From assembly GCA_964574815.1 (NCBI GenBank), contig CAZNPL010000017.1:60408-124407 (forward strand): a stretch of DNA of 64,000 nucleotides, in the 5' to 3' direction. Origin of the DNA: CAZNPL01 sp964574815 (GTDB taxonomy: Bacteria; Planctomycetota; Phycisphaerae; UBA1845). Shown here in pieces: positions 34,031-42,369 of this stretch. The notes beneath the pieces were generated by a model. The model saw nothing but the letters and a program-made list of their open reading frames with translations. It searched no databases and had not been told where the DNA came from. The translations under genes and the position numbers were made by a program. How positions within the stretch are numbered: position 1 is the stretch's first letter; every line of letters begins with the position of its first letter.

Positions 34031-35722
34031 TTACTCGACCGTCAGCTCGCCCAGCGCCTTGGTCAGCGCGTCGATGGTCATCTGGTCGAAGCCGGAATCT
34101 CGCTGAATATAGGCTTCCGCCCGCTTCTGTGAAGTGGTTTCCACCGCCTGCACGTGGATCCGGCCGCTCTTGTCGTACCGGAAGGTGACCTCGACGGGCG
34201 AGCCCTGCGGAAGCCCTTTGGGCAGATCTCGAATGGCACATTCCCCGATCTGCGTGCAGGCCCGCGGATCGCGCGACTCGCCCTCCACCACGCGCAGACG
34301 GACCATACGCTGGTTCGGCGCCTCGGTTCCGAACAGCTTCGTTCGCGACGTCGGCAGCGGCGTGTTGGCCTGGATCACGATCGAATTGACGATTCGCCGA
34401 TTCTCACGCGACGACCGCACGATCACACCTAGACTGTGCGAGTTCACGTCGTGCACCCGAACCTTCTGAGCCGCTTCGCGAACCGGCGGATCGAAAACGT
34501 CCAGAATGCTTGGCTCCCTCTGTTGCTCCTCGTCTGCGAACTCGTACAACTCGTCCTGCCGGATCGTCCGCGAACCGTCGGTCGCCACGCTCACCGGCGA
34601 ACTGGCCATCTGGCTGATCGCCGCATGGATCGCCGCGCCGTGGGCCACGATCTGCTCCGGCGCAGTGGCCATGTTGGGCTGCTTGCCGGAAATGCGCTCC
34701 AGCATGTTGGCGATCATTGGCATACGCGACGAACCACCCACAAGCAGCACGTCGTCAATCCGGTCCCAGGTAAGCAGGGCGTCCTCGAGCAGCAGTTCCA
34801 CTGACATTTGGATGCGTGTGAGCAAATCAGCAGAGAGGTCCTCGAATCGGGGTCGGGTCATCGGCACCGCCAGATGACGCCCCAGATGCTGAAGCTGTAT
34901 GGCCACCTGCTTCGCCGTGCTCAACTCGATTTTCGCGTTCTCACATGCCCCCAAGAGCTTCGCGTACAACTGCGGATCGTCGCGCGGGTCGATTCCGTGG
35001 TGCCGCGCGAAATCATCCGAGACCACGTCCGCCAAACGACGGTCGAAATCGATCCCGCCCAGCCGAACCTCCCCGCCGGTGGCCAGTACGTTGAAATCCT
35101 CTCCGTCGATCCGCACGATGGTGACGTCGAAGGTTCCGCCACCCAGGTCGAACACCAGCGTCGTAGACGGCGCCGTCGAGGCGATCGCCGCCAGCTCGAA
35201 CTTGATCGTGGCCCCGCCCGCCGCGAGATACTGTCGAAACGCGTTGGCCAGAGCGGCCGCCGTCGGCTCGTTGATGATGTCTACCACGTTCAGCGATGCG
35301 ATTCGACCGGCGTCCTGGGTTGCCTTGCGACGGGCGTCGCCGAAGTAGGCCGGCACGGTGATGACGGCACCGGCCACCGGACCGGTCTGGCGCACGAAGT
35401 CCTCTCTCAGTTTCTTGATGACCAGAGCTGAGAGCGCCTCGGGCGAGAACTCCTTGCCACCAATCTGCCGGTGGTAGAACTTTTCGCCCATGTCGCGTTT
35501 GAAGTTGGTGGCCACCCAATCGGGATGGGATGCCGCCCGAGCCCGCGCTTCCTCGCCGACGAAGACCCTTCGATCCGGCTGGATCAGGACGACCGAAGGC
35601 GTCACCGGCTGGCCTTCGCGATTCACGACTGTCACCGGCCGCCCCTGCGGGCTGAGATAGGCGATCGCCGAGAATGTGGTCCCCAGGTCAATTCCGACGT
35701 ATCGGCCCTGTCCGGTCTTCAT
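34031..35722 (-). CDS. Hsp70/DnaK-like chaperone without full lid
   Basis: I start at ATG 35722 (MKTGQGRYVGIDLGTTFSAIA), dropping 24 spurious residues. The 563-residue protein has a complete Hsp70 ATPase domain: phosphate 1 GIDLGTTFS, connect 1 and VITVPAYFGDARR, phosphate 2 VFDLGGGTFDVTI, and adenosine motif VLLVGGSSRMP. A beta substrate-binding domain follows (VNSHSLGVIV...NTPLPTSRT). The sequence ends shortly after it with a brief helix (FDQMTIDALTKALGEL), so the alpha-helical lid is nearly absent; DnaK is about 638 residues. A Glu/Asp/Gln-rich insert sits in the linker region. It is paired with the J-FHA-FHA gene downstream. Confidence 0.9.
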   Translation of the reverse strand: MKTGQGRYVGIDLGTTFSAIAYLSPQGRPVTVVNREGQPVTPSVVLIQPDRRVFVGEEARARAASHPDWVATNFKRDMGEKFYHRQIGGKEFSPEALSALVIKKLREDFVRQTGPVAGAVITVPAYFGDARRKATQDAGRIASLNVVDIINEPTAAALANAFRQYLAAGGATIKFELAAIASTAPSTTLVFDLGGGTFDVTIVRIDGEDFNVLATGGEVRLGGIDFDRRLADVVSDDFARHHGIDPRDDPQLYAKLLGACENAKIELSTAKQVAIQLQHLGRHLAVPMTRPRFEDLSADLLTRIQMSVELLLEDALLTWDRIDDVLLVGGSSRMPMIANMLERISGKQPNMATAPEQIVAHGAAIHAAISQMASSPVSVATDGSRTIRQDELYEFADEEQQREPSILDVFDPPVREAAQKVRVHDVNSHSLGVIVRSSRENRRIVNSIVIQANTPLPTSRTKLFGTEAPNQRMVRLRVVEGESRDPRACTQIGECAIRDLPKGLPQGSPVEVTFRYDKSGRIHVQAVETTSQKRAEAYIQRDSGFDQMTIDALTKALGELTVE

Positions 35723-35857
35723 GACTGCGAGCGTTCTCCGTGGCAGTGTCGCCCGAACGCGAGGAAGTTTAGCGCCGCCCAGGTGACGGATCAACCGTTG
35801 TTGACGCGCGCCCGCCGCCCTCGGGCGACTTACCAGACCGTCGAATTGCTGTCCAAC

Positions 35858-37498
35858 TCACGGACGGTGCCATTCTTCGCAACTTGCGCAGAGCGGGCCG
35901 GCATCGAAGTGCCCGTCCGCATGACGCTGACGAGCGTGCCTCATCTTCGTCCCCAACCAACATTCGGCCAGCGACTCTTTGTGCAAATCGCCCACCGTGT
36001 AGCGGCCGGTGAAGTCCTGATCGCACATCGCAACGCGCCCGTCGGCGAGTACGGTGGCACGATGGCGGATCCGTCGGCATCCGCTCCGCGTCGGGGGCGA
36101 CATGTTGATCACAGTTCGGTCAGGGCGCTGCTCCGCGTAGTGACTGTAACCGTTGATGCACGCACAGCCGGTCTCCGTGACCCAACCGTCGAAGAAAGCA
36201 TCCAACTCGTGAACCGTCTCGACCGATTTGGTCATCTCCGGCACCAGGATCGGCGTGACACACTGCCGCTCGGTCCGGCGCTGCGTAAGCCGAACGAGAT
36301 TGCCCCGGACTCTCTCCCAAAGATCGGCGCCCTGGACGCGGGCATATAACTCGCGCGACCAGGCATCGAGCACGACGTTGAACACATCAACCCGATGGTC
36401 GATCAACAGCCCGGCCAGATGCTCGTCGAGTGCCAATCCGTTGCTGCGCACCGCCAGCCCGTAGACGCCCGAATGCGCGAGTATATCGAGAACCTGGCCG
36501 AAGTCCGGATGAAGCAGCGGCTCACCGAATCCGCCGAGAACCACCAGCGAATCGTCGAAGGCCGACAGTTCATCTGCGATCTTCTTGATGAGTTCCAATC
36601 CGATCGGACCGCGTCGGCCGACCTCCTCCCCGCGTGGCCGCAGCAGCGCGTTTGATAACTGATCGTCAGTCGTCAGTTCAATCTCGACCTCACGCGGCAG
36701 TTCTGGCGTCGCCGAGGTCTCGCGCTCGAGTAGCCACCGCCCCACGCGCTCCGCTTCGATCGGTAGCCCGGAACCGAGATAATCGTCCACCGTGCGCCGC
36801 GCGCGTTCCGTATCGACGATGAGGCGCCCGCTCGCATGACGTACCGCTTCCGGCGCCGTGTAACAACACGATTTGAACGCCAGATCCATTTGCGGCGCGG
36901 CCGGCTTGTAGCTAAGCACAAAACCCGGAGGAGAGGCCTTTTGAGCCATCTCGATCAACAGATCAGTCCGGTATACCGTACCGGTCAGGCCCGGCGGCGC
37001 CTGCGTGAACGTCAGACGGGCCTCTTCCTCGGTGTCCGCGGCGTGTTGAACCAACGTATCGACCAGCGCGGGATCTAGCAGCGGACTTCCCGCCGAAGAA
37101 CAGAAGAGCGCATCGGCCTTTTGCTCATGCGCCAGCAGCGCCAACTCGTCCGACCGCGTGAATTCGTCCATCACGCAGGTGCCGCCCAGTCCGCCACGCC
37201 ATCCGTCCAGAGACCACTTGCGCGCCGTGCGCACCAGACTCGCGTAAGGCCGCGTTTTGACCCGCGTCTCCCGCACTTCGACCCGGCCGTTGGCGTCACC
37301 GGGCATTAGGGCCGCGCATGCCGAAACCTGATCCGAACTTGGACAAAGCACAAACAACTTGTCGATCGCCCGTGCATCCAGCACACGGCGGACCGTCCGG
37401 GTCAGAACCGGCTCACCGCGCAAGATCTCGCCAAGTCGGCTTCGTGTCCCGATTTGGGATCGAGCCAAATCCGCTTCAATGGCCGCAATACACTTCAA
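35858..37498 (-). CDS. Nucleotidyltransferase fused to cysteine-less radical-SAM/SPASM domain
   Basis: The 546-residue protein has an N-terminal SpsF/CMP-Kdo-synthetase-like cytidylyltransferase fold (1-245; GEPVLTRTVRRVLDA), without the usual tight Gly-rich loop. From 270 on it is a radical-SAM barrel by sequence: VEIELT at 271-276, GGFGEPLLHPDF at 322-333, SNGLALDE at 352-359. The expected CxxxCxxC after IELT is replaced by TTDDQLSNALLRP, so no 4Fe-4S cluster can bind there. The SPASM-type cysteines C474, C492, C537 and C540 are kept. Start is TTG, overlapping the upstream stop (TTGA). It probably works with the Maf-like gene in surface-glycan or flagellin glycosylation, which is inference. 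Confidence 0.8.
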   Translation of the reverse strand: MKCIAAIEADLARSQIGTRSRLGEILRGEPVLTRTVRRVLDARAIDKLFVLCPSSDQVSACAALMPGDANGRVEVRETRVKTRPYASLVRTARKWSLDGWRGGLGGTCVMDEFTRSDELALLAHEQKADALFCSSAGSPLLDPALVDTLVQHAADTEEEARLTFTQAPPGLTGTVYRTDLLIEMAQKASPPGFVLSYKPAAPQMDLAFKSCCYTAPEAVRHASGRLIVDTERARRTVDDYLGSGLPIEAERVGRWLLERETSATPELPREVEIELTTDDQLSNALLRPRGEEVGRRGPIGLELIKKIADELSAFDDSLVVLGGFGEPLLHPDFGQVLDILAHSGVYGLAVRSNGLALDEHLAGLLIDHRVDVFNVVLDAWSRELYARVQGADLWERVRGNLVRLTQRRTERQCVTPILVPEMTKSVETVHELDAFFDGWVTETGCACINGYSHYAEQRPDRTVINMSPPTRSGCRRIRHRATVLADGRVAMCDQDFTGRYTVGDLHKESLAECWLGTKMRHARQRHADGHFDAGPLCASCEEWHRP

Positions 37499-39477
37499 GA
37501 TCGCCCCACTCCCATGAATTCGTCGAACCGCTCCAGCGTGCGGTCGAGCATCTGGATGACTTTGTGGGCGGCGTCACGCATGCTCTGAACGAATCTGATG
37601 TCCCGATCCAGTTGGCGCCTGGCTCGCTCCGCCCCGGTGGCGTCGGCCGCGGCGAGCTTCCGATCCGCCGTGAAACGCTGCAGTTCTGCAAGCTGCGCCG
37701 TCGAGTTGACGATCCGATAGGCCCGGTATGAGTTCGTGACGATGCTGCGCAGCTCGTCCACCCGCACCAGGCAGCGATTGAATCGCGGCGCGTCGCCGGT
37801 CAGGCCCTTCAATTTCTCCAGCAGCCCCAGCATCTCGTCGCACAGCCCGTCCATCTCGGAGATTTCGCGCCGGCGGGCCTCGATCTGGGCGCGGACCGCC
37901 GGCAGCCGCGAAACATCTTTCCAGTGGCTTTCGTGTCGGTACGCAAAGGCCTCCGCCGGCAGGTCGCGATTGCAATAACGGTCAATTGCCTCGCGCAACG
38001 TGGTGACGTCCGTACCGCGCATTCTGGCCCCGCCCTCGGTCGCGTCGATCACCCGGGCAGGAGTCGATTCGAAATCCCGCTCGAACTGCTCGAGGTACGT
38101 CAGGAGCAACTCGTCGGTGTACACCTCGCGGCCGTTGACATCGGGGACTTTCCTGAGGATCGACCGGTTCCGAGCGATCCGCTCCCACTCCTTCGTCTCC
38201 ATCGGACAGAACCGGTTGATCTCGCTGCGCCACGTCCGGTGCGCCTCGACCCCCGGGATGTAGAAGCAATGCCCGGTAAACGCCAGGTCCTGGCCCACGA
38301 AGATGATGGGATCGCAGCCCATGTATTCGGCCAGATAAAATGCCAGATGCGCTACGGTGGCGCCGGCTTTCAGGCCATCTCGCGCCGCCATCTCGCGGCC
38401 AATTAATTGCTCGGCGAACTGGCTGTACAACAGTGACACCGGCCCGTCATACTCGTCCAATACGTGCCAGCTCACCTTCGGCTCGGCGATCAGATGCACA
38501 CCTTGTGCGTCGCGGATTCCGTTGAAGTACTGACCCGAAAGCGCGTGAAAATCCAGAGTCGTGACGAAGTCCGGAACGATGCCCCGCTCCAGGAGCGGCT
38601 TGAACAGCGTCTGCACTGCGATCAAGACGGCCTTGCCTTTCGCCGCGGCCAGCAGATCAACGTTCTTTCGGAGCGACGGGCCGCCGGAAATGACAATCGC
38701 TGGATGTCCGCGGAAACGGTCCCGTAGCACGCCGATCGGCGGCGTGCTCATGTATTTGGGAAGATTGTATGCGATGTTGCGGCAGGTGATCTCGGCGTTG
38801 CCGACCAGCGTCAGCAGGGTCATCCGGGAATAGCCGACGAAGTCGGTGATCAGTTTCCGCGCGTCAGTGTGAAACTTCGCCGCTACCTGCTGCGACGGTG
38901 GATGTGCCACAAACTGAGCACCCAGCATCACCAATGTGTTGAAGGGGCGAAACTTCTCGTGCAGCTCAGACTTGTCAAGCCGATCGAGGACAATCAAACG
39001 GCCTGACTCGATCGCGCCCGAAAGGTCGACGCAGGACAAAGCGGTGGCGAGAACCTCCACCGACGGTTCGCATACCGCGATCACCGCGTCCCCCCTCAGG
39101 CGGTCGTAGAGCTCCCGAACGTGATAGCCCAGGCCGAACCCGCTCACCACGAAACAGAACTTCTCGTCGATTGCGACCGAGTCGATCAGCCGGCGAGCCT
39201 CGGTCGTGGGGTCGTATCGACTGTGGAGCAGTGTCCGTCCCCCCGGGGTGGGCACCATCGCTGTCACGTCGCCTGAGCGGGTCGTCAGCAGCTCCAGCCG
39301 GTTCTCGTCCGGAACTTCGTCGATGTGCTGCGCGAGCCGGGGGTCCTTTCGCCACAGCGCGGCCATGTTGCGGATAAAGACGGAGTTGTCCCATCCAGAT
39401 AGCGCATCGGCGGTACCGGTGGAACGCGCAACTGCTACAACGGAAGCGCTTGTCGCGGAAATGGCCCCCACCTCCAT
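37495..39477 (-). CDS. Maf/DUF115 glycosyltransferase-like protein
   Basis: A 660-residue protein of the MAF_flag10/DUF115 family (6-hydroxymethylpterin pyrophosphokinase MptE-like fold). The core has VISGGPSLRKNVDLL near the middle, VTTLDFHALSGQYF, KAGATVAHLAFYLAEYMGCDPIIFVGQDLAFTG, and a C-terminal coiled coil of about 200 residues. Characterised members transfer pseudaminic or legionaminic acid to flagellin. An N-terminal domain has a Rossmann-like FVVSGFGLGYHVREL. Its stop overlaps the TTG start of the nucleotidyltransferase fusion, so the two are co-translated. No flagellin gene is in the window. Confidence 0.85.
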   Translation of the reverse strand: MEVGAISATSASVVAVARSTGTADALSGWDNSVFIRNMAALWRKDPRLAQHIDEVPDENRLELLTTRSGDVTAMVPTPGGRTLLHSRYDPTTEARRLIDSVAIDEKFCFVVSGFGLGYHVRELYDRLRGDAVIAVCEPSVEVLATALSCVDLSGAIESGRLIVLDRLDKSELHEKFRPFNTLVMLGAQFVAHPPSQQVAAKFHTDARKLITDFVGYSRMTLLTLVGNAEITCRNIAYNLPKYMSTPPIGVLRDRFRGHPAIVISGGPSLRKNVDLLAAAKGKAVLIAVQTLFKPLLERGIVPDFVTTLDFHALSGQYFNGIRDAQGVHLIAEPKVSWHVLDEYDGPVSLLYSQFAEQLIGREMAARDGLKAGATVAHLAFYLAEYMGCDPIIFVGQDLAFTGHCFYIPGVEAHRTWRSEINRFCPMETKEWERIARNRSILRKVPDVNGREVYTDELLLTYLEQFERDFESTPARVIDATEGGARMRGTDVTTLREAIDRYCNRDLPAEAFAYRHESHWKDVSRLPAVRAQIEARRREISEMDGLCDEMLGLLEKLKGLTGDAPRFNRCLVRVDELRSIVTNSYRAYRIVNSTAQLAELQRFTADRKLAAADATGAERARRQLDRDIRFVQSMRDAAHKVIQMLDRTLERFDEFMGVGRS

Positions 39478-39516
39478 GCCGGAGACTCTTCGAGCTTCAG
39501 GACGTACTGCCAGAGA

Positions 39517-40104
39517 CTAATCGGCAAGACGGCAGGGCTGGCTCAACGCAATCTTCAGCCGCCGCAGGTACTCCTTGCGGGGAATCTCGACGGCACCAAA
39601 ACGCCGCAAGTGGCCGGTCACGAATTGTACGTCGAGAAGGGTGAAGCCGCCGCGACGCATTCGCTCAACCAGCCCGACCAGCGCCACCTTCGAGGCGTCC
39701 CGAACGCGGTAGAACATTGATTCGCCGCAGAACGTCCCGCCTAGGTGAACGCCGTAGAGCCCGCCGGCCAGTCCACCGTCCAGGCGCGCCTCCACGCTGT
39801 GGGCGAATCCCATCTCGTGCAGCCGGGTATAGGCTTCGATGAACTCCGGCGAAATCCACGTGCCCTCCGGCCGCTCTGCGCAAGCCTGGATCACCGCCGG
39901 GAAATCGCGATCGACCACCACCTCGAACTTCCCCGACCGGCACAGTTTCCGGAGGTTCCGCGACACATGGACCCCGTCCAACGGCAGAATGGCCCGGGGA
40001 TCCGGATTGAACCAGAGAATCTCTCCGTCGTGGTCGGCCATCGGAAAGATCCCCGACGCATACGCCCCAAGTAGGATTTCCGGCTCCAACTCGCGAACGG
40101 CCAT
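39517..40104 (-). CDS. aat: Leucyl/phenylalanyl-tRNA-protein transferase
   Basis: The enzyme moves Leu or Phe from tRNA to N-terminal Arg or Lys and so marks proteins for ClpS/ClpAP degradation. I choose ATG 40104 (195 residues), because the 33 residues upstream translate the REP-like repeat (VLSLALQALMF). Family motifs are GAYASGIFPMADHDGEILWFNPDPRAILPL, DRDFPAVIQACA, GTWISPEFIEAY, HSVEARLDG and GGTFCGESMF. The length is near the usual 200-240. Cytosolic. Confidence 0.94.
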   Translation of the reverse strand: MAVRELEPEILLGAYASGIFPMADHDGEILWFNPDPRAILPLDGVHVSRNLRKLCRSGKFEVVVDRDFPAVIQACAERPEGTWISPEFIEAYTRLHEMGFAHSVEARLDGGLAGGLYGVHLGGTFCGESMFYRVRDASKVALVGLVERMRRGGFTLLDVQFVTGHLRRFGAVEIPRKEYLRRLKIALSQPCRLAD

Positions 40105-40165
40105 GGCACCATGAACCACCGTTGTGGCAAGATTGTCAAGACTGCGACGCGCGCGGGGCGCAAAC

Positions 40166-40194
40166 ATCAGAGCCTGGAGCGCCAGCGACAGGAC
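40166..40194 (+). repeat. REP-like repeat, copy A
   Basis: A 29-base unit starting ATCAGAGCCTGGAGCGC and ending GCGACAGGAC. The same unit recurs at 40899-40927 and, inverted, at 41126-41155. It lies at the start of aat and on the 3' side of the broken transposase. Confidence 0.8.
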
Positions 40195-40377
40195 AGGTAC
40201 CACAATGCCTTGGGCGCCCGGCGCACGCCCGTTCTCGCCATCAGCGACAAGCTCGGGGATGGCGGCACAGGAGTTGACGAGGGTCAGGAACTCCTCGCTC
40301 GCACACCGACACCCAGCTTATGTCCTGTCGCTAGCGCACGGGGCTCCGATTGCGGCGTACTGATTCACGTGATGATC

Positions 40378-40854
40378 CTAGCCTTGATGCTCGGAGACGT
40401 ACCTGATGGCCGCCTGAACTTGTTCCGGTTTCCAGAGATATCGTGTGCTGCCGTGATGGGTTCAGATTTTCCGGTCAACCGGGAAGCAATTGTCTTCGCG
40501 AAGTCGTCTGGTGGCCCACGACTTGAACTGTGTCAATACGCGCTCCGGCGGCAGATGTGGAAAGCTCATGACGACGTGGACATGATTCGTACGCACGTTT
40601 ACAGCTAGCAGCTCCCACTTTCTGTGGCGGCAATGGTCCTCGACTGCGCGACGGACGATTTCCCGGGACCGTTCGTCCAGGGTGGTCGGCGTATGCGCAA
40701 GCGTGCATTGCAAGACCGCCACTCGCCGTGGATTAGGTGGAAGGAACGGGCTGCCAAAAGCCTTGTCTTGATCATCGACGGAACCGCGTTCGTCTCCGTG
40801 GAGCCAAGTGCCATAGCACGTCCACGTAAGGAAGTAGGCAAGCGGCGGTCCCAT
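40378..40854 (-). pseudogene. REP-associated tyrosine transposase broken by an internal stop
   Basis: This is an IS200-like Y1 transposase of the RAYT group. From ATG 40854 the frame reads MGPPLAYFLTWTCYGTWLHG, then NHVHVVM with the HUH metal pair at His91 and His93, and reaches a TGA at 40462-40464 after 130 codons. The frame continues without a break for 27 more codons to TAG at 40378-40380, spelling STRYLWKPEQVQ and IRYVSEHQG, the conserved RAYT C-terminus with the likely catalytic Tyr (codon 152). So a single nonsense change separates the HUH motif from the nucleophile. Unless TGA is read through, the enzyme is dead. REP-like repeats flank it. Confidence 0.8.
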
Positions 40855-40898
40855 GTGCCGTAGGGTGAGCCACACGCCTGCCCATAGCAAGGGCGCCA

Positions 40899-40927
40899 AT
40901 CAGAGCCTGGAGCGCCAGCGACCGGAC
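40899..40927 (+). repeat. REP-like repeat, copy B
   Basis: Same 29-base unit as copy A with one difference near the end (GACCGGAC for GACAGGAC). It lies just upstream of the transposase reading frame, in the same orientation as copy A, so A and B are direct repeats bracketing the transposase. Confidence 0.8.
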
Positions 40928-41125
40928 CCGAACCTGTGGCGGACCGACAGTCGCAAAGGTCCGTGGTGGTCCCGCAGAATCCTGCGAGTTTCCGCAGACT
41001 GCCTCCGAGTTCCGTAACTATCGGGATTCCAGTAATTTAGGCAAGAGCCCGACCGCTTGCCCCCTCATCTCGTCGCGGCGGACGGCGCGTTTTATCCCGG
41101 CGTTCGCTACCCAACCGGCACTCTT

Positions 41126-41155
41126 GGACCTGTCGCTGGCGCTCCAGGCTCTGAT
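41126..41155 (-). repeat. REP-like repeat, copy C, inverted
   Basis: The same unit on the minus strand, differing near its end (ACAGGTCC). It stops 2 bases from the stop codon of the ABC permease gene at 41158. Copies B and C form an inverted pair about 200 bases apart; the DNA between them contains no gene. Confidence 0.8.
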
Positions 41156-41157
41156 GC

Positions 41158-42369
41158 TTACTCGTACCGCAGCGCTTCCACGGGATCGAGCCTGGATGCT
41201 CGGATTGCGGGATAGATCCCGCTGAGGATTCCGACTGCGGCGGCCATGATCAAGGCCGCGATGACCGCGCTGCGCGGCGTGTACGTGTCCAAGACCTGCG
41301 TCCACTGCTCGAGCAGGTCGGCAAACGCCCACCCCACCACCGTGCCGAACGCTCCCCCGATCATGCTGATCACGGCCGCCTCCAGGACGAACTGCCAGGC
41401 GATGTGACGCCGCCGCGCGCCCACCGCGATCCGCACGCCGATTTCGCGGGTCCGCTCGGTCACCGACACCAGCATGATGTTCATGATCCCGATCCCCCCG
41501 ACCACCAGCGAGATCCCTGCGATGCTGTACAGAACGAGCTGGAAGATCTGGGTGAAGTCGGCCAGGCGCTCCTTGGCCTGCTCCTGCGTAAATATGGTAA
41601 AGTCATCGTCGGCCCCGGCGCGAATGCGGTGCTGGGCTCGCAGCGTACGGGCCACCTGTTGGATCGCAGCCTCCAACTTCTCGGCGTCGACCGCCTGGGC
41701 GGTGATCATCGTCACGAAACGCAGGCCGAACAGCTTATTCATCCCCGTGTTCAGCGGGATGATGACCTGGGAGTCCACCTCGCGGAAGCCCAGAAAACCC
41801 TTCTCCTCCATCACACCGATGACCGTGAAACCCAGTCCGTTGATTTTCACGCGCGTCCCGACCGGAGGCGCATCGTTATACAGATCCTTGGCGACCTTGT
41901 GACCGAGGACGCAGTATTTCCGGTCGGCCATGTTGTCCTCGCGTGCGATGAAACGGCCTTCGACCGGCTTGTACTCGTTGATTTCGGCGTACGCCTCGGT
42001 AGTCGCCAGGATGGTGATGTTTCGGTTCCGATGGAAGTATTTGATCTGCCCGGGCTGTTGCACCTCGGGAGCGACCGCTTTGACCAACGAGCATTGCTCG
42101 CGGATAGCCGCGGCGTCCTCGGGCTTCAGGGCGTCGAACCGTTGTTGGCGGCTCTGCCGACGGGCGCTGCCTGATACGATCATGAGTTGATCGGCCCCCA
42201 TCGACTCGAACCGTTCGGTGAAGTCCTTTTTCGCACCAGCGAGTATGGACATCGCCGATACCACCGCGGAAACGCCGATGATGACCCCGAGCGTCGCCAG
42301 CAGCGACCGCATCAGGTTCGCCTGAAGGCCTCGCAGCGCCATCTGTACGATGCGGATGATGAAGAACAT
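41158..42369 (-). CDS. MacB-like ABC transporter permease
   Basis: A 403-residue inner-membrane protein with the MacB topology: an N-terminal helix (about 20-45, SLLATLGVIIGVSAVVSAM), a periplasmic MacB_PCD domain of about 230 residues, and the FtsX core of three helices at the C-terminus (IAGISLVVGGIGIMNIMLVSV, then TREIGVRIAVGARRRHI, then SGIYPAIRASRLDPVEALRYE). MacB-type proteins use ATP to push substrates through an outer-membrane channel by mechanotransmission. Its ATG overlaps the stop of the ATPase gene by one base. Confidence 0.93.
   Translation of the reverse strand: MFFIIRIVQMALRGLQANLMRSLLATLGVIIGVSAVVSAMSILAGAKKDFTERFESMGADQLMIVSGSARRQSRQQRFDALKPEDAAAIREQCSLVKAVAPEVQQPGQIKYFHRNRNITILATTEAYAEINEYKPVEGRFIAREDNMADRKYCVLGHKVAKDLYNDAPPVGTRVKINGLGFTVIGVMEEKGFLGFREVDSQVIIPLNTGMNKLFGLRFVTMITAQAVDAEKLEAAIQQVARTLRAQHRIRAGADDDFTIFTQEQAKERLADFTQIFQLVLYSIAGISLVVGGIGIMNIMLVSVTERTREIGVRIAVGARRRHIAWQFVLEAAVISMIGGAFGTVVGWAFADLLEQWTQVLDTYTPRSAVIAALIMAAAVGILSGIYPAIRASRLDPVEALRYE

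Noticed and set aside
40462..40464. TGA read as selenocysteine in the transposase.
   Set aside because: RAYT enzymes have no known Sec, no SECIS-like element was recognised, and nonsense mutation of a transposase is the simpler explanation.
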